Below, piece by piece: positions 1 to 11,900 of a DNA stretch of 64,000 nt. The translations under genes and the position numbers were made by a program. The notes under the pieces were generated by a model. The model was not told where the DNA came from. It did not search any database and worked only from the letters and a program-made list of their open reading frames with translations. The DNA is from Parascedosporium putredinis. Its lineage: Eukaryota > Ascomycota > Sordariomycetes > Microascales > Microascaceae. Every line of letters starts with the position of its first letter. The stretch's first letter is position 1. The stretch is taken from contig CASHTG010000004.1 of assembly GCA_949357655.1 (NCBI GenBank), positions 558,001 through 622,000 on the forward strand, read 5' to 3'.

Positions 1-1038
1 AAAAGTGCAAAGGCGGACGGGATTATGTCATAGAGCGAAAGTCGCGTCACCGCATCTCATGATGCTGCCAGCCAGCGCCCGGCCGGACGAGATGCATTCT
101 CGAATGCATGCACGGCTGGCTTTCCCCGCAAGTGGAACTCGCCCGAACAGAAAACAAGGACCCTCGTTATTATGACATGCCACTCGTTTGGTAAAAAGAA
201 GAAGACACGAAAAAGAGATGTGCCTTGAATGATCATGGGGGCTTCAGAGCCGAGAGGGAATCGGCTCTTGTTGTTGTCCTGACAGGGAAAGAAATCAAAA
301 CAAAACAAATGGGGTATTACGCAGTCGTGTGGGAAGCTCGCGCATCGGTTTGGGTGCTCTTGGGTGCTTCGACTGCTGGAGGGAGAAGATGTACTTTGGC
401 TGGAGTGGAGAGCTCGAATCACTTGCCAACGCCCAGTACTGCTACTTTAGATACCCCTTTGAAGAAGCCCTGATGGATGTACAGCTACCAAGTTGTGTTG
501 ATCAAGCTTCCACTAGCCTCCACCCTGAAAGTCTGCGAGGTACCTGTACAAACTCCCTCGAACCCCTTCTATTGATGCTCCGTCCTCCTTCCTGAAGCGT
601 TCTGTCAGGCCAGGCCCAGCCACCCACTTATTTGCTTTGCTGTGCGCCCCAGAGCTGCCACTCCTCAGAAACCAGGACAGACACACCCTTCCAGACCGCA
701 TCCCGTTCCCTTGCCTGCATCCTCGGGACTGACCACTCTCTGGCCCCAGCCAAAACTTTCCGAAGCTTCACTTTTCCCCCTTCCATCGCCCAACCAAGAT
801 ACCACAACAGCGCGGATTATTCCCACCCCGGGTTTCTTTTTTCCTACCTACCAAAATCCTCGTCATCGCCATTTGCTACTAGAAGCCCTATACACTACCC
901 TTGCCAAACCAATTTTTGGGAAACCTCTTTTGCATCTTGCTCTACTCTCTTGAATCCTCTGCCGGGTCGCTTCATTTGTTGACGCGACTTTCGCCCCTGG
1001 ACATCACCCTCCCCCTTCAACCCTCAAAATTCGCAACA
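1..1038. other. Upstream region of the first gene, no gene seen
   Basis: Short open frames on both strands have no recognisable domain. The part from about 600 to 1038 is very rich in pyrimidines on the plus strand, as is usual for promoters and leaders of filamentous ascomycetes, and runs directly into the start codon at 1039. I see no RNA gene or mobile element. Confidence 0.5.
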
Positions 1039-2566
1039 ATGTCGAGCTCAAACAGCTGGCTGCGGGCGCAACGCAAGAGCGACCTCGTTGATGTTGCCGA
1101 TGGCGTCGGCCTCACAAAGTAAGTGTTGCTCGCGGCCTTCCTCGACCTTTGTTTCCCTCTCTCTCTCTTCCCTTACCCGCCCGCGTCGCCTGGTTGTTTG
1201 CTCTTCGCGATGCGACCTGCACCTCGTTGCGCCGTGCCGCGGTGTCGATGGCAATGATAGACAAGACCACCGCCGGCGGCGCGTACCGGGAACGTGTGCG
1301 GCGCGATAATGCGATCGCGGCGCATCGGTTTCGACAGGATGTGTTGTGGTTCTTGCGATCATCGTGTCCGCCAAACGCGCGATAAAATGTGTGGCGTCAC
1401 CACGATGCTCGTAAACAAAGGTCACTAACAAGAAGCGTCACAGCTATGAGGGCCTGAAGAAGGCCGAGCTCGAGATTGCCCTCGAACAGTACCTCAGCCA
1501 GAACAGCTCCAGCTTCTCCGACGACCCTCGCGTCGCCGGCTTCTACCAGAGCCAGGCCAGGTCGCGATCTTCCCCATCAAGAAGGAGCCCGTCTCCGAGG
1601 AGGCCGACCGCCCCATCAAGGTGCCCAAGCGTCGCGTCACCAAGGCTCCCGAGGAGTTCTCTCCCGAGTATGTCGCGCTTTTTCCCACCCAATGCCAGTG
1701 CCACCCGCTCCTTCCCTTTTTTCTGTCGTGATGCGCGCCGCCTTAGTAGACATCCCTCAGGCTAGCCGTCGCGCAAGGAAAGGGTGGAAGCCAGAAGCTA
1801 CGCAGCTAGCTCGGCCGCCAAACGCGTGTTACTAACTCGATGAATAGCAGCAACGAAGAGTCTCGCGCCCTCGTGAGCACCTCCAACGCCATCCTCCGCA
1901 CGCCGCGCGTCTCCTCCCTCGCGGCTCGCATCCCCTCCCGGCCTCCCCGCCGACGTCGCCCAGGCCGTCGACCGCTCCACCGTCGCCGTGCGCAAGCGCG
2001 TCGCGTCCATCTACCAAGACTCGGGCGTCAACGAGGCCGCGCACGCCACGCGCGAGTCCCTCTCCACCGTCACCTCGGTCCTCTTCACCGTCGCCGCCTT
2101 TGAGCTGTTTTTCCTACGCCGCGAGGTCCTCGCCGACCGCTACGCCTTCACCATCCCCGCCATCGCGCCCCTCGGCACCAACGACTACCCCGTCCACATT
2201 CCCGACATGTTCCTCCTGCTCACCTCGTCCTTTTGGTCGCCTACCCTGCTCTGGCTCGCTACCAGCCTCGTCGTCCCCGCCACCTTTGGCTACTTTTACA
2301 ACTTGTCCGTCGCGAACCAGCCGGCCCCCGGCCGCGGTCGTCGTGCCCCCACGTCCGAGTACACTGTCGATCCTCTCACTTTTAGCATTGTCAAGGCCCT
2401 CGTCTCGTACGTCGTGTACGCGCAGGGCGTCACCTTGGGCGGCCTCGTTGACACGACGAGCATTGACAGGATCAACAGCGCCGTGTACGGCGGCTGGAAG
2501 GGCGTCCTTGTCGGCAGTGCCGTAACGGGGCTCGTCAGCCTGTATGACGCGATCCTCAGGAAATAG
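1039..2566 (+). CDS. SAP-like, multi-pass membrane protein conserved in fungi (function unknown)
   Basis: Three exons: 1039-1118, 1444-1667 and 1848-2566; both introns have good donors (GTAAGT, GTATGT) and a CTAAC branch site. The N-terminus reads MSSSNSWLRAQRKSDLVDVA and continues into YEGLKKAELEIALEQYL, a helix-turn-helix resembling a SAP or HeH motif that could bind DNA or chromatin. A basic linker follows (about residues 60-85, with KVPKRRV). The C-terminal half carries about four hydrophobic segments, around SVLFTVAAFELFFL, MFLLLTSSFWSPTLLWLATS, FSIVKALVSYVVYAQ and VGSAVTGLVSLYDAIL. A SAP-like head plus membrane segments suggests a nuclear-envelope or ER protein, which is inference. The frame breaks near 1562 (one base missing) and in the C/G runs at 1936-1944 (two missing). 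With these restored the gene is exactly 342 codons. Confidence 0.75.
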
Positions 2567-4189
2567 AGGCCAGCTATGAGCTCGACTCGATTTTTGTGTA
2601 GACATGGTTTTTCTCAATCGTTGGGGACTGCTAAAACGATAGAAAGGGAAACCTTACTAGCTGCAAGCGCAGCATCGAACACGCAGCGAGGTATCTCTCT
2701 CCCTTGATAGCGGACCGGCCATGGATCATGGTCTATTATTTCCTTGAAAGATTTGCTTTCCGTCCATCGCGAGGGGGTTTAAGGTTGGACAAAGGGGCGA
2801 CTTGGTTGTTTTCCCATGTGAGCCGGCGTTTCCTGGCGTTGGGGGCGTCACAGGTCCCGGTCAAAGACGGGGACGTACGGAGAAGGAGAGAGAGAGAGGG
2901 AAGAAGGTGAAAAGAGATGGGCGTTTTTCGATGGTTAAACACTCGCGGAGAACGTGCTGATTTCCTCATCTCGGCCGGGCATCGTGGTTTAGCTTTGAAA
3001 GAGCTTCGCCTGTGGGGGTTTTGTGTGTGATTGTTTGAATTTACATGTTTTAGTGCTTTTTTTTCTCTTCCCTCTTTCCGCCTTGCGCTTTTCTGCTTTA
3101 CTCGTCTCCATCGTCGTTATTCCCCCATCTTTTTTTCCACTTTGGGAGGCTACTTTCCTGACGAGGCTTGCCTACCAGGTTGAGTGGGCCGAGTGCCTTG
3201 CCCCCACATTTCCTACTCCTCCGTTTATCTATGGTGGAGTTCTTTTTTTTGCTTGGTTTGTTTTATTTTACGCTATACTGAGATATCACGGTACCGGGAG
3301 ATGGATCGAGCTGTGAGGACCGCTTGGGTACAAGGACGCCGGGGTTTGGCTTTTGGTTTAAGGCTTTTGTTTGTTTGACCCCTGCTCCTCCTTATGGTCT
3401 TGGTTTTTGTTTTCTTTTTCCTCTGCGAGTCTTTCGTTTATATGAGTGACGATGGAATATACTGGTTTTTGTTCAATGCCTACTACGTCTTACTGTGTCG
3501 TGATGTTTTGATGTTAGGTAGTGCGTGGGCATCTGGCAGGCCTACTTGAACCTCCTGGCACGGCGCTCAACAAGCCCTGCTTCTCGGCGAAGAGAATCGT
3601 TGATTAGTGGCCATCCCAGAAGTTCGTGGGCAGACGGAATGGCTCTTCTATACGATACATATTCATAAACGTGGCCATGGCATCTTGTATCTCGTCTCCT
3701 GCTATATCTCTCCGTCATCCACGCTCTCCAGCACATCCGCGATGTAGTGTGAACGGAAAACTCGCTGAGTCACCGCAAGAAACCGCTGGATCCACATTTG
3801 AGAGCCACTTGCTTTTCCGACACCTCTGGTTGCTCAAGGCCCGTGGTGCCATCTCGAGATTCACCAAATCACGTGCAAAGACAGCCACCACCGCCTCTTT
3901 CTAGATGGTCCGTGCTTAAGCCCTGTGGCTCAACTCCTCCCCCACCTACCAGCCAAAGACACAATTCCGGCCAATGGGGAAAACGTGTGCGAGCTCTCAG
4001 TCCGGCGACCGTGCCCACAAAGAATAACCAATTCGCAGTGCGAAAGAAGCGGGAAAATCAATCCACCACACTACTGCGGAGACAGTACCTGCTAATATTT
4101 CCTTTGCCTTACTCTTTTTCCCTTCCCTCTTTTTTCCTTCCCCCTCCTAGTTGTCGACAACCCAGTTAGCGAGATATCAAACCGACAAA
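2567..4189. other. Intergenic region: 3' flank of the membrane-protein gene and promoter of RPL42
   Basis: No coding potential that I recognise. The segment 3040-3480 is T-rich. 4080-4160 is a CT-rich tract directly upstream of the RPL42 start, typical of strongly transcribed fungal genes. Confidence 0.5.
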
Positions 4190-5039
4190 ATGGTACGTTT
4201 GAAACCGAACGAATATTCTACCATCGAATCCCCTTCATATACCTCGTCGTCTCCCAACCGGAAGTTTCTTGATTGCGACAGATAAGGCCGAACGTTGGGA
4301 GCGTCGGGGAAAAGTGAAGATGGAAGGTTTTGGGAGCTCAGGTTGGCTGACGATGGGATGGATCTAGGTCAACATTCCCAAGACGAGGAACACCTTCTGC
4401 AAGGGCAAGGAGTGCCGCAGGCACACCGCCCACAAGGTCACCCAGTACAAGACTGGCAAGGTACGTCGTTGCGATGCGCGAGAGCGAAACCTCGAACTTT
4501 TTTCTGGATCGTTGAGCTCATACTAATCAACGTTCTCATGATAGGCCTCCCTTTTCGCGTATGTTTGACCCTTTCCTACCCGGATCCCCGATCGATCACG
4601 TTTGCCACCAGCCCGCACGAACGACCAAGTCAAACTTGTTGTTAAAGGGAGCTCTGATGGAGCTGTGCCTCGGAAATTATATCTACTTGGACGGAGAGCT
4701 AACATGTTGCCAACAGCCAGGGTAAGCGTCGTTATGATCGCAAGCAGAGCGGTTATGGTGGTCAGACCAAACCCGTCTTCCACAAGAAGGCGAAGACCAC
4801 GAAGAAGGTTGTGTTGCGATTGGAGTGCGTCAAGTGCAAGACCAAGGCCCAGCTCGCCCTCAAGCGTTGCAAGCACTTCGAACTTGGGTACGTTGAACCC
4901 CGGCTAGCACTCTTGTGACTTGTGCGATTTCCACGAGGCTGTTTCGACCGTGGTAAATCTTAGGCCGAGACCTTATGCTAACAATCATGCTTCTTATAGT
5001 GGTGACAAGAAGACGAAGGGTGCCGCTCTTGTTTTCTAA
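4190..5039 (+). CDS. RPL42: 60S ribosomal protein eL42 (L44/L36a family)
   Basis: Component of the large ribosomal subunit near the E site. Five exons: 4190-4192 (the ATG alone), 4368-4460, 4545-4558 (a 14-base micro-exon), 4717-4887 and 5000-5039. They join to exactly 107 codons, giving 106 residues, the usual length of the family. The start VNIPKTRNTFCKGKECRRHT, the zinc-site cysteines at 12, 17, 74 and 77, and the end GGDKKTKGAALVF are all present. Residue 56 is proline (in GQTKPVFHKK). In other yeasts and moulds a change at this proline gives cycloheximide resistance, so this allele predicts sensitivity. The gene has no frame break, probably because it is short and lacks long C/G runs. 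The intron directly after the ATG is common in fungal ribosomal protein genes. Confidence 0.98.
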
Positions 5040-5404
5040 TTGCATTTGTCATGCTTCCTCCTCTACACTGTCGTATTCTCTACTACTCATGGCATATGAA
5101 TCACGGAACGGATTTCTGGCGAAACAAGTGGTAGATGAGGGCCTTCCGGGTTTGGGAGGCGGAGCCATAGGGAATGAATTTATAAACAAAAAGAACCAAG
5201 CCCGTTGGCGCAAATTCTTTCTTTCTTCGTTGTCTTATATCGTTTATATCCCTTGCTCTACACCCCGAACTACTGCATGTGCTCTGACTTTTCTCTCCCA
5301 GCTGAGCTGCTTGGAGATTGTGCGTTTGTGGGCGCGATGGATGATGCTTCTTATCTCTATCTCTACCCTGTCTATCGAGTATTTAACCTTTGATCCATAC
5401 TGAC
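5040..5404. other. Convergent intergenic spacer
   Basis: Lies between the 3' ends of RPL42 (plus strand) and the 2H-phosphoesterase-like gene (minus strand). It holds the two 3' untranslated regions and nothing else I can identify. Confidence 0.6.
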
Positions 5405-6576
5405 TTAGAAACCTTCGCCTGCCATAATCATTCGACCACCACCATACCACAACATGCCGGCTCTGACCTCTAGCCCTTTTTCATGGCCAAGGATCCATTC
5501 GCCAACGAACTCACTTCGATCAGTCCACACCTCTTCTTCGAGCCATCGATTGATGTCATCCACGGCGGCGATCCACCTCTCTCGTTTCTCCGGTGTAGAA
5601 TAGTCCTCCAGGGCGAGGTAACGACCCAAAGTAATGTGGGCTGAGGGATACTGGTACCGCGCCTCGGGGGCGGATGGGAAACAACTGGTAATGATTTTGT
5701 AGACGTCCCGGCGGAGGTGGTGGTAGGTGTACTCGTCACAATCCACGGGAGCTTGACGAAGGTGCTGCTGATTCGTAGGGGCGAAGTCCGGGATGCCCGC
5801 CGGGTCCGGGTCACGGGAGGTGCGTGGCTCGCCAGCGGCGGGAACAAAGGTGAGGGCTACGCCGGTGGCGTCGTAGGAGACCATGGGCTTCACGAGTCGA
5901 GTGCGGTTCGCGTAAGCGTAGTTGACGAGGGCGGGGATCTGGGGCCTTAGGGGTTGAGGAGGTCAGTGATCTCAGAGGGGTTTTGTTGAAGGCGAGCTCT
6001 ATAGCGGTGATGTGCATTCTTTGGGGAGGCATAAGCCAGAGATCTGTGTTTTTTTGTGTTAGTATGAAAGGCTCCATGAACATATATTCACTTCCTTGGT
6101 AGAACCGTCCTTACCTGGAGCTGCTTGCTTTAGCTTCTCTTGCACGGCCGAGGCCATCTTGAGAATATGCTCGGGCGGCCGGCCCCATAGCGTAATGCTG
6201 TTCCGGGGATCAAGGGGGACGCCGGAAAGGTCTTTGCCCGTTTTGGAGAATTCCGTAATGGAGAGGTAGTGGTCCTTGGTCACGCCGGGAAAGGTCGGGG
6301 AGGCGAAGAGGGAGGCTTGTTGGGCGCCGCGGTTTGTTCTGTGGTTTATGTAGGCGGCTTGCATCTTGGCCTAGGGATGAAGAGAGCAGAGGTTGGTTTT
6401 TTTGTTACAGAGGTTTTTGTTTTTCTTTCTCTTTTTTTTTTTTTTTACATGTATTTTCTATTTTGTTCTTTTTCTTCTGGAGCTCTCAGCCGGAATGGGG
6501 ATATTGGGCTCACCGGAGTATCGCAAGCTGCGATGAGCTCGGAGTAGGGGTCCGGCGACGAGGATTCCGGAGCCAT
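5405..6576 (-). CDS. 2H phosphoesterase-like protein (RNA ligase/cyclic nucleotide phosphodiesterase superfamily)
   Basis: Three exons on the minus strand: 6576-6514, 6370-6115 and 6043-5405. The protein starts MAPESSSPDPYSELIAACD. It has the two H-x-T-x motifs that define the 2H phosphoesterase fold: RMHITAIEL in the N-terminal half and SAHITLGRYL in the C-terminal half, separated by roughly 150 residues. Members cleave or form phosphoester bonds in RNA or cyclic nucleotides; the substrate here cannot be told from sequence. Two breaks lie in G4 runs at 5950-5953 and 5977-5980 (C runs in the coding sense). Adding one base at each removes a TAA stop and restores one frame through SEITDLLNPLRPQIP, giving exactly 320 codons. 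Intron boundaries are canonical. The closest alternative is a generic fungal LigT-like protein. Confidence 0.8.
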
Positions 6577-8902
6577 GGTTGAGAGTGGAAGCAGGGGTCC
6601 GTCCGTATTATTCTGGATCGTGTGGAGGGGGAAAATCGGCTGTGAGATGAGGGCGAGTTTGCCAGCCGGGCAAGAAGAGGAGGGGAAGACGTATGGAGAC
6701 GGATGCACCGTCGGTTTATAGATTTCTGGAGTCACGACAACCCCGTATTTCTCTTTTAGCATCGATCTACGCAGACAGTGATGCGTAAGCAACTAGGCAT
6801 GCGGAGCTAATCCTTTCCCGAGGACTTGACATCGGGGATTTCTCCTCGATCCGGTGGGTTTCTGCCGATGTTCACGTGACTGGGAGAACGACGTCGGCTG
6901 AAGAGGAGTTGACGACATTTTTTTATGAGTTGATGATGCCGCACGATGCTTAGCTCTTATGGCTGCGGCTTTCCCTTTTCTTCTCTCATCTTCTCCCATC
7001 TTTTTCATTGAGTAGTTACTGCCCTTTGAGATATGTGAGAGAGGACGAGGCACCACCCAAGGAGAAAAATGACTTGGTACCTGTTGGTGTGGATGTCGCA
7101 CGTATGTAGCTTAGAGTGCATATTCAACTAGGAGACCTGAGAACGGTTTACGTTGAAGAAATTCCCGTTCGTATATTTCTAAAGCCTTAATTATCTCCAT
7201 GATCAACATATGCAGGCACCATTCTGGTCTCTACTTCTTGCTCTCTTCTCATCGCTGGTGTCTCTCGCAATCGTTCAAGCTTGATGATCGTCTCGATTTA
7301 ATAGCTAAAGAAGAAATAAGGCTTGATCACAAAGCCATCTACCTCGGTGCCTCAAACTCCGGCTGGTACTCGCATTCTTCTCGGTGGATCTTTCTGCATC
7401 CTCGGTGGACGCGAGGACGTCGGTTGACAAAGCTCGAGTGAAAATTCTGCCCTGATTCATGTCCCCCTCTGGAGCAGAGGCCTTTTGAACATTTTTTTAT
7501 TCTTTTTCTTAGTATTGATTGGTTCCTTCTCCCTTACTGTGAATCAAAAAATGACTTAATAAAAAAACTACTTTTCCAGTCCCAAAAGGAAAGGGATGCC
7601 TGGTTCCTTCCCAAATTGCCCTGCACACCTTCAACGCCTAAAATAGCAGCCCAATCATAATGCCAGGTTCACACGGCCCCACTCCGGGCTTTAGACGCCG
7701 GCTGTGAACCACCACCCTCCGGTCGCACGGCATCACCATATCCGGCCTCACCCTCAGGTTTTGGCCTGCCTCCCTATGCTCCTGCCATTCTGCTCCAGTC
7801 CGTTTCCTGCCCCTCGAGCCACCCGACCGAGGGATATAAATTAGCCCAATTCCTCCCATGAAATTCCAACCTTCTTTTCCCTTTCCCTCCCCATGCTCAT
7901 CTGCATACACCATCGCCTCGCCCATCATCAGTTATTCTATTACTGTTCCCTTGCCTAACCCCTCTTATCTCCATCACTATTCTCATCTACCTTCGGGTAT
8001 CATTACTTCACTTCTTCAACTTCATTCCAGCTTTGCTGAAGCTAGTATCGTGTGAGTAACCATCGTGGTCCGCCCGTAGCTCTCTCTTGACTCTCAACTG
8101 ACGCGTACTCTTTGCTTCACTTGCTCAAGATTCCTTCAAGTATAACCCTTCATAACCTCGATTTCTTCTCTCACGCGGTGTTTGCCCCTTCGCCCAAAGT
8201 GCTTTGACTGACCTAGTGCATATCGTCCGGTAGAACACCTCGACACGCCTCGCGTTCGTTTATACTTTCTCTTCAGCCAAATTTGGTCATTCCCTGAGAT
8301 CCAGGTAAGTGGAACCCTGAGAAACAAGTGTGCCTCCTGTCCCCTTGTCCGGGAGCGAGCTGTTGCCATTTATCCCTTAGTATTTTATCTGATATGGATC
8401 GTCTGACGTTTCGGATAGTATTGTTTCAAAAGGAATCGCTACTTTGAGTGCCCTGTGGCATTTTTAATTACTGAAGCAAAACGTTGGTCGCTCACCTTGG
8501 AGCTTTCGACGGGTTACTGTGAGTTCAATCGCCACCCCTTGCGTTGCAAGTCGATGCCAGGCTAACAAGATATTGATTTGTTTTCTGGTCCAGGTTATAT
8601 TGTCTTTCTTTGACTGTTATAAGTCTCTCCGCTCGCGGAATACATACCCCCTTCATAAATCCTCACTCTCATGTAAGATGATACTTTTCTCTATCTTGTC
8701 GCTGTCCCCTTTTGCGGATGCGGATGGTCCCGTGTATCAAGATGTGCCTTGCCCCTTTCTGTTAGAAGAGGGCGAATATGTGGCTGCGTGTGAAGGCCAA
8801 CACGAGGTCATTTTTGCATCGCTCAGTATTATGGAAAAGAAAAGCCAGGTTCTAACCAAATAATTTTTATTAGAATAAAAGGATAAACGTAAGCCTTGGA
8901 AG
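6577..8902. other. Divergent promoter region between the 2H gene and DNMT5
   Basis: About 2.3 kb with only short unrelated open frames. The part from 7840 to 8040 is pyrimidine-rich after a TATAAATT at 7833-7840, which could be a core promoter for the plus-strand gene. A likely leader intron lies at 8519-8593. Confidence 0.45.
8519..8593 (+). other. Candidate 5' leader intron of the DNMT5 gene
   Basis: GTGAGT donor at 8519, GCTAAC branch-like sequence about 30 bases before the acceptor, and TCCAG ending at 8593. The 75-base length is typical for this genome. No recognisable coding exon lies upstream, so it more likely interrupts the untranslated leader. If an upstream coding exon exists, the protein start at 8903 would be wrong. 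Confidence 0.4.
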
Positions 8903-11900
8903 ATGTCCGCCTACGAGCTTCCTGTCGAATTCGGTGGGCCAGATGACCCCGCCGATATGAATATTCTTCCCGAACATGGTGAAGCCCTTCCCGGTAATAT
9001 CGCCTTGGCCGGAGATGGGCTCGAAGCAGTCGCCGAGAACGATCAGTCTACTGCTTTTTATCCATTCAATAATGCTCTTACTGAGCAGCCCGCCGAGATG
9101 GAGATGAGTTTGGAATTTCAGGGATACGTTTCAGACAATACCACCTCCGCCGGAAATGAGCTCGAAGCAGTCGTCCAGAGCGATCAGACTACCGCTTTTC
9201 ATCCATTCAACAATGCCCTTACTGAGCAACCGGCCGAGATGGAAATGAGTTTGGAATTTGAGGGATTCTCTTCAGACAATACCGCCTCTGCCGGAAATGA
9301 GCTCGAAGCAGTCGTCCAGACCGATCAGACTGCCGTTCTCTACCCACTCGGTAATGCTCTCAATGAGCAATTCGCCAATCTTGGCTCGCAGAACATGCCA
9401 TCTTATACCCCTTACCAGCCCATCTATGACTCGCCCATGGGGAACGACGCTGTTCTGGGGCTTGTCGCTCGAGCAATCCCTCGAGTGACCTCGCCACCTT
9501 TGCCAGCCACGCGGGTGTTCAGGAGCGGGTAGCAACTTTTAGACGAATGCACCGCCCGCCCAGAACATCCAACAGGCCACATTTGGAGCTGCGGCTCTGC
9601 CCGTAGACATGACGAGCCAACCCCAGCCACCCTCGGTCGCTCAAGGTATCGCCCCCTGGGGTCAGCAACAAATCATGGCCACGGCTCCCATGTCTGCTCA
9701 AGATATGCTCAATGGGGGAATGGGGCCTTTCAATTTCCATCTCCTGAGTTTGAATGCCGGGCCCCAGATCGTTTTTGCTCGGGCCGGGCCGAGAGCTGGA
9801 GGGGCCGTGACTTTGGGGCCTCCTCTTCCTCTCGCGCGACACAACAACACGGGCATTCTTCAAATGGCGACCCTTGATTATGGCTTGGCTCCCTTCGTTG
9901 AAGCACTGGCTATTCGTGCGGGAATGTTTCCCGTGCCGCCAGAAATAATGACAAGTGCTCAGGCAACCGCGGTGGCTCATACTGCACTAGCAGCCTTGAT
10001 AAACGGCACGTTTACCCCAAATACTATTCCGGACCCTCAATCGTCCCAACGACCTCAAGCCTATATCGAGGGCGAGGATGGGGAATATGAAGAGGAGGAA
10101 GAACAAGAGGTTGCCGCTGCCCCCACGCCCATTCCCAGCGCCCCGCACGCGCGGCCAGAACCACCAAGAGGGCCGCAGACAAGGACAAGAACGCGGCCGC
10201 GCGCAAGGCCGCCAAGAAACCCGCCACCGGCAAGACCCGAAAGAAGCCCGAGGTGGAACGCTTCGACCTCGTGGGCACCATTCCCGAAATCCTCGTGCGC
10301 ATGATCACCAACATGGAAGGGCCCCAGCTCCGCACCCTCCTCTCCACCGGCGGCCGCCACTTCACCGTCGGAACATTGTGCTCGGGCACCGACGCCCCCA
10401 TCATGGCGCTGGGGATGCTGCAAGAGGCCTTTACGCCACCGGCGTCGGCGCCGCGTTCTCCTTTGACCACGTCTTCAGCGTCGAGATCGAGTCCATGAAG
10501 CAGGCGTTTATCCGCCGCAACGCCTGCCCCCAAGGTAATATTTTCCGCGACGTCGTCGAGTTTGCCGAGTCGGACAAGGCCACCACCGCCGCGGGCGCCA
10601 AGGCCGACGTGCCCCGCAAGGTGGACGTGCTCGTCGTGGGCTCGTCGTGCGTCGATTTCTCCTCGCTGAACCCGAAAAAGAACATGGCGCTGCGTCGCAT
10701 GGTGGGCACCCAGGACGTGGACGACTACTACCTGGACGCGGACGCCATCGCGAGCTTCCTCACGGCGGCGGCCGGGGCCACGAGCGAGTCCGCCACCACG
10801 TTCCTCGCCTCGCTCAAGTATATCAACGAGGTGCGCCCCAAGATGGTGATTCTCGAAAATGTCAGCACCGCGCCCTGGGATGCCATCATCAACTACTATT
10901 TCCACCGCATTGGCTACCATGGACAAGTCTGCCTCTTGGATACCGTGGATTACGGCCTGCCCCAAACGCGCCGCCGCGGCTACGTCCTAGCCGTCGACGT
11001 GCGCCATTACGGCGAAGACATCGCCACCCCCATTCTCGAAGCCTGGTCCAAGTCCGTCCTCCAGGCCCGCCCGCGCGCCCGCATCCCCCTCTCCTCCCTG
11101 GTCCGCCGCTACGGCGACAAAGAAGTCCGGGAACACATCATCCCCGTCGAGAGGGGCGCCAGCCGCGAACCCAACACCAAGGCCGCCATGTGCAAGATGC
11201 GGCACGAAGCGTTTCGCCGCGACTACAAGATCCCCCACGCGCGAACCCTTATACGCTGCTGGACGCTCGAGGCATGTGCCGGCCCTACGACCTGGCCCAC
11301 GGCACGCTGATTCAATCCCTCGGCCAGCGCGTCAACGACCTGCTGGACATCCTCTTTTGCGCATGATCATTGACCACAAGCACAGGTTCGACACCCGCCA
11401 CAAGAACCACGTCATCGACCTCTCCCAAAACGTCGACCGCAGCCCCGGGCAGGTTGGGCAAACCCCTGCCAGACGCCCGCCGGTCTCCAGTTCCTCATGA
11501 GCCAGGGCCGGATGTTGACGGGTTTCGAGATCCTCTACCTCCAAGGCATCGAGGCCGACAAGCTCGTGCCGTCCACCGAGTCGGACAAGGACTGGAAGGA
11601 CTTGGCCGGAAATGCAATGACCACCACCGTCGTCGCTGCCGTGTGCGTCTCTGCCCTGGCAGCCGAGGCGCACGCTGCCGAGGGGTCGGGTCGTGGGCTT
11701 GTCGCCCCGGCGCGCAGCTTCTTGGAGGGTTTGATGCGGGGCCCCGCCGTGTACTCGGACCTGGCTCTCGAGCCCAGCGACGACGAATCTCAACGCACGG
11801 GTGCCACGGTAATCGACGCCCGCGTCTCGTGGGCTCTAGACCTCTTCGTGCAAGGTCGATCCTACTGCCCTTGCGACGGCTACAGCATCCGCAACCGCGC

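Noticed and set aside
10024..10965. 313-codon minus-strand frame opposite the DNMT5 catalytic domain
   Set aside because: A shadow of the GC-rich plus-strand gene: no motif, and the plus strand carries the full methyltransferase signature here.
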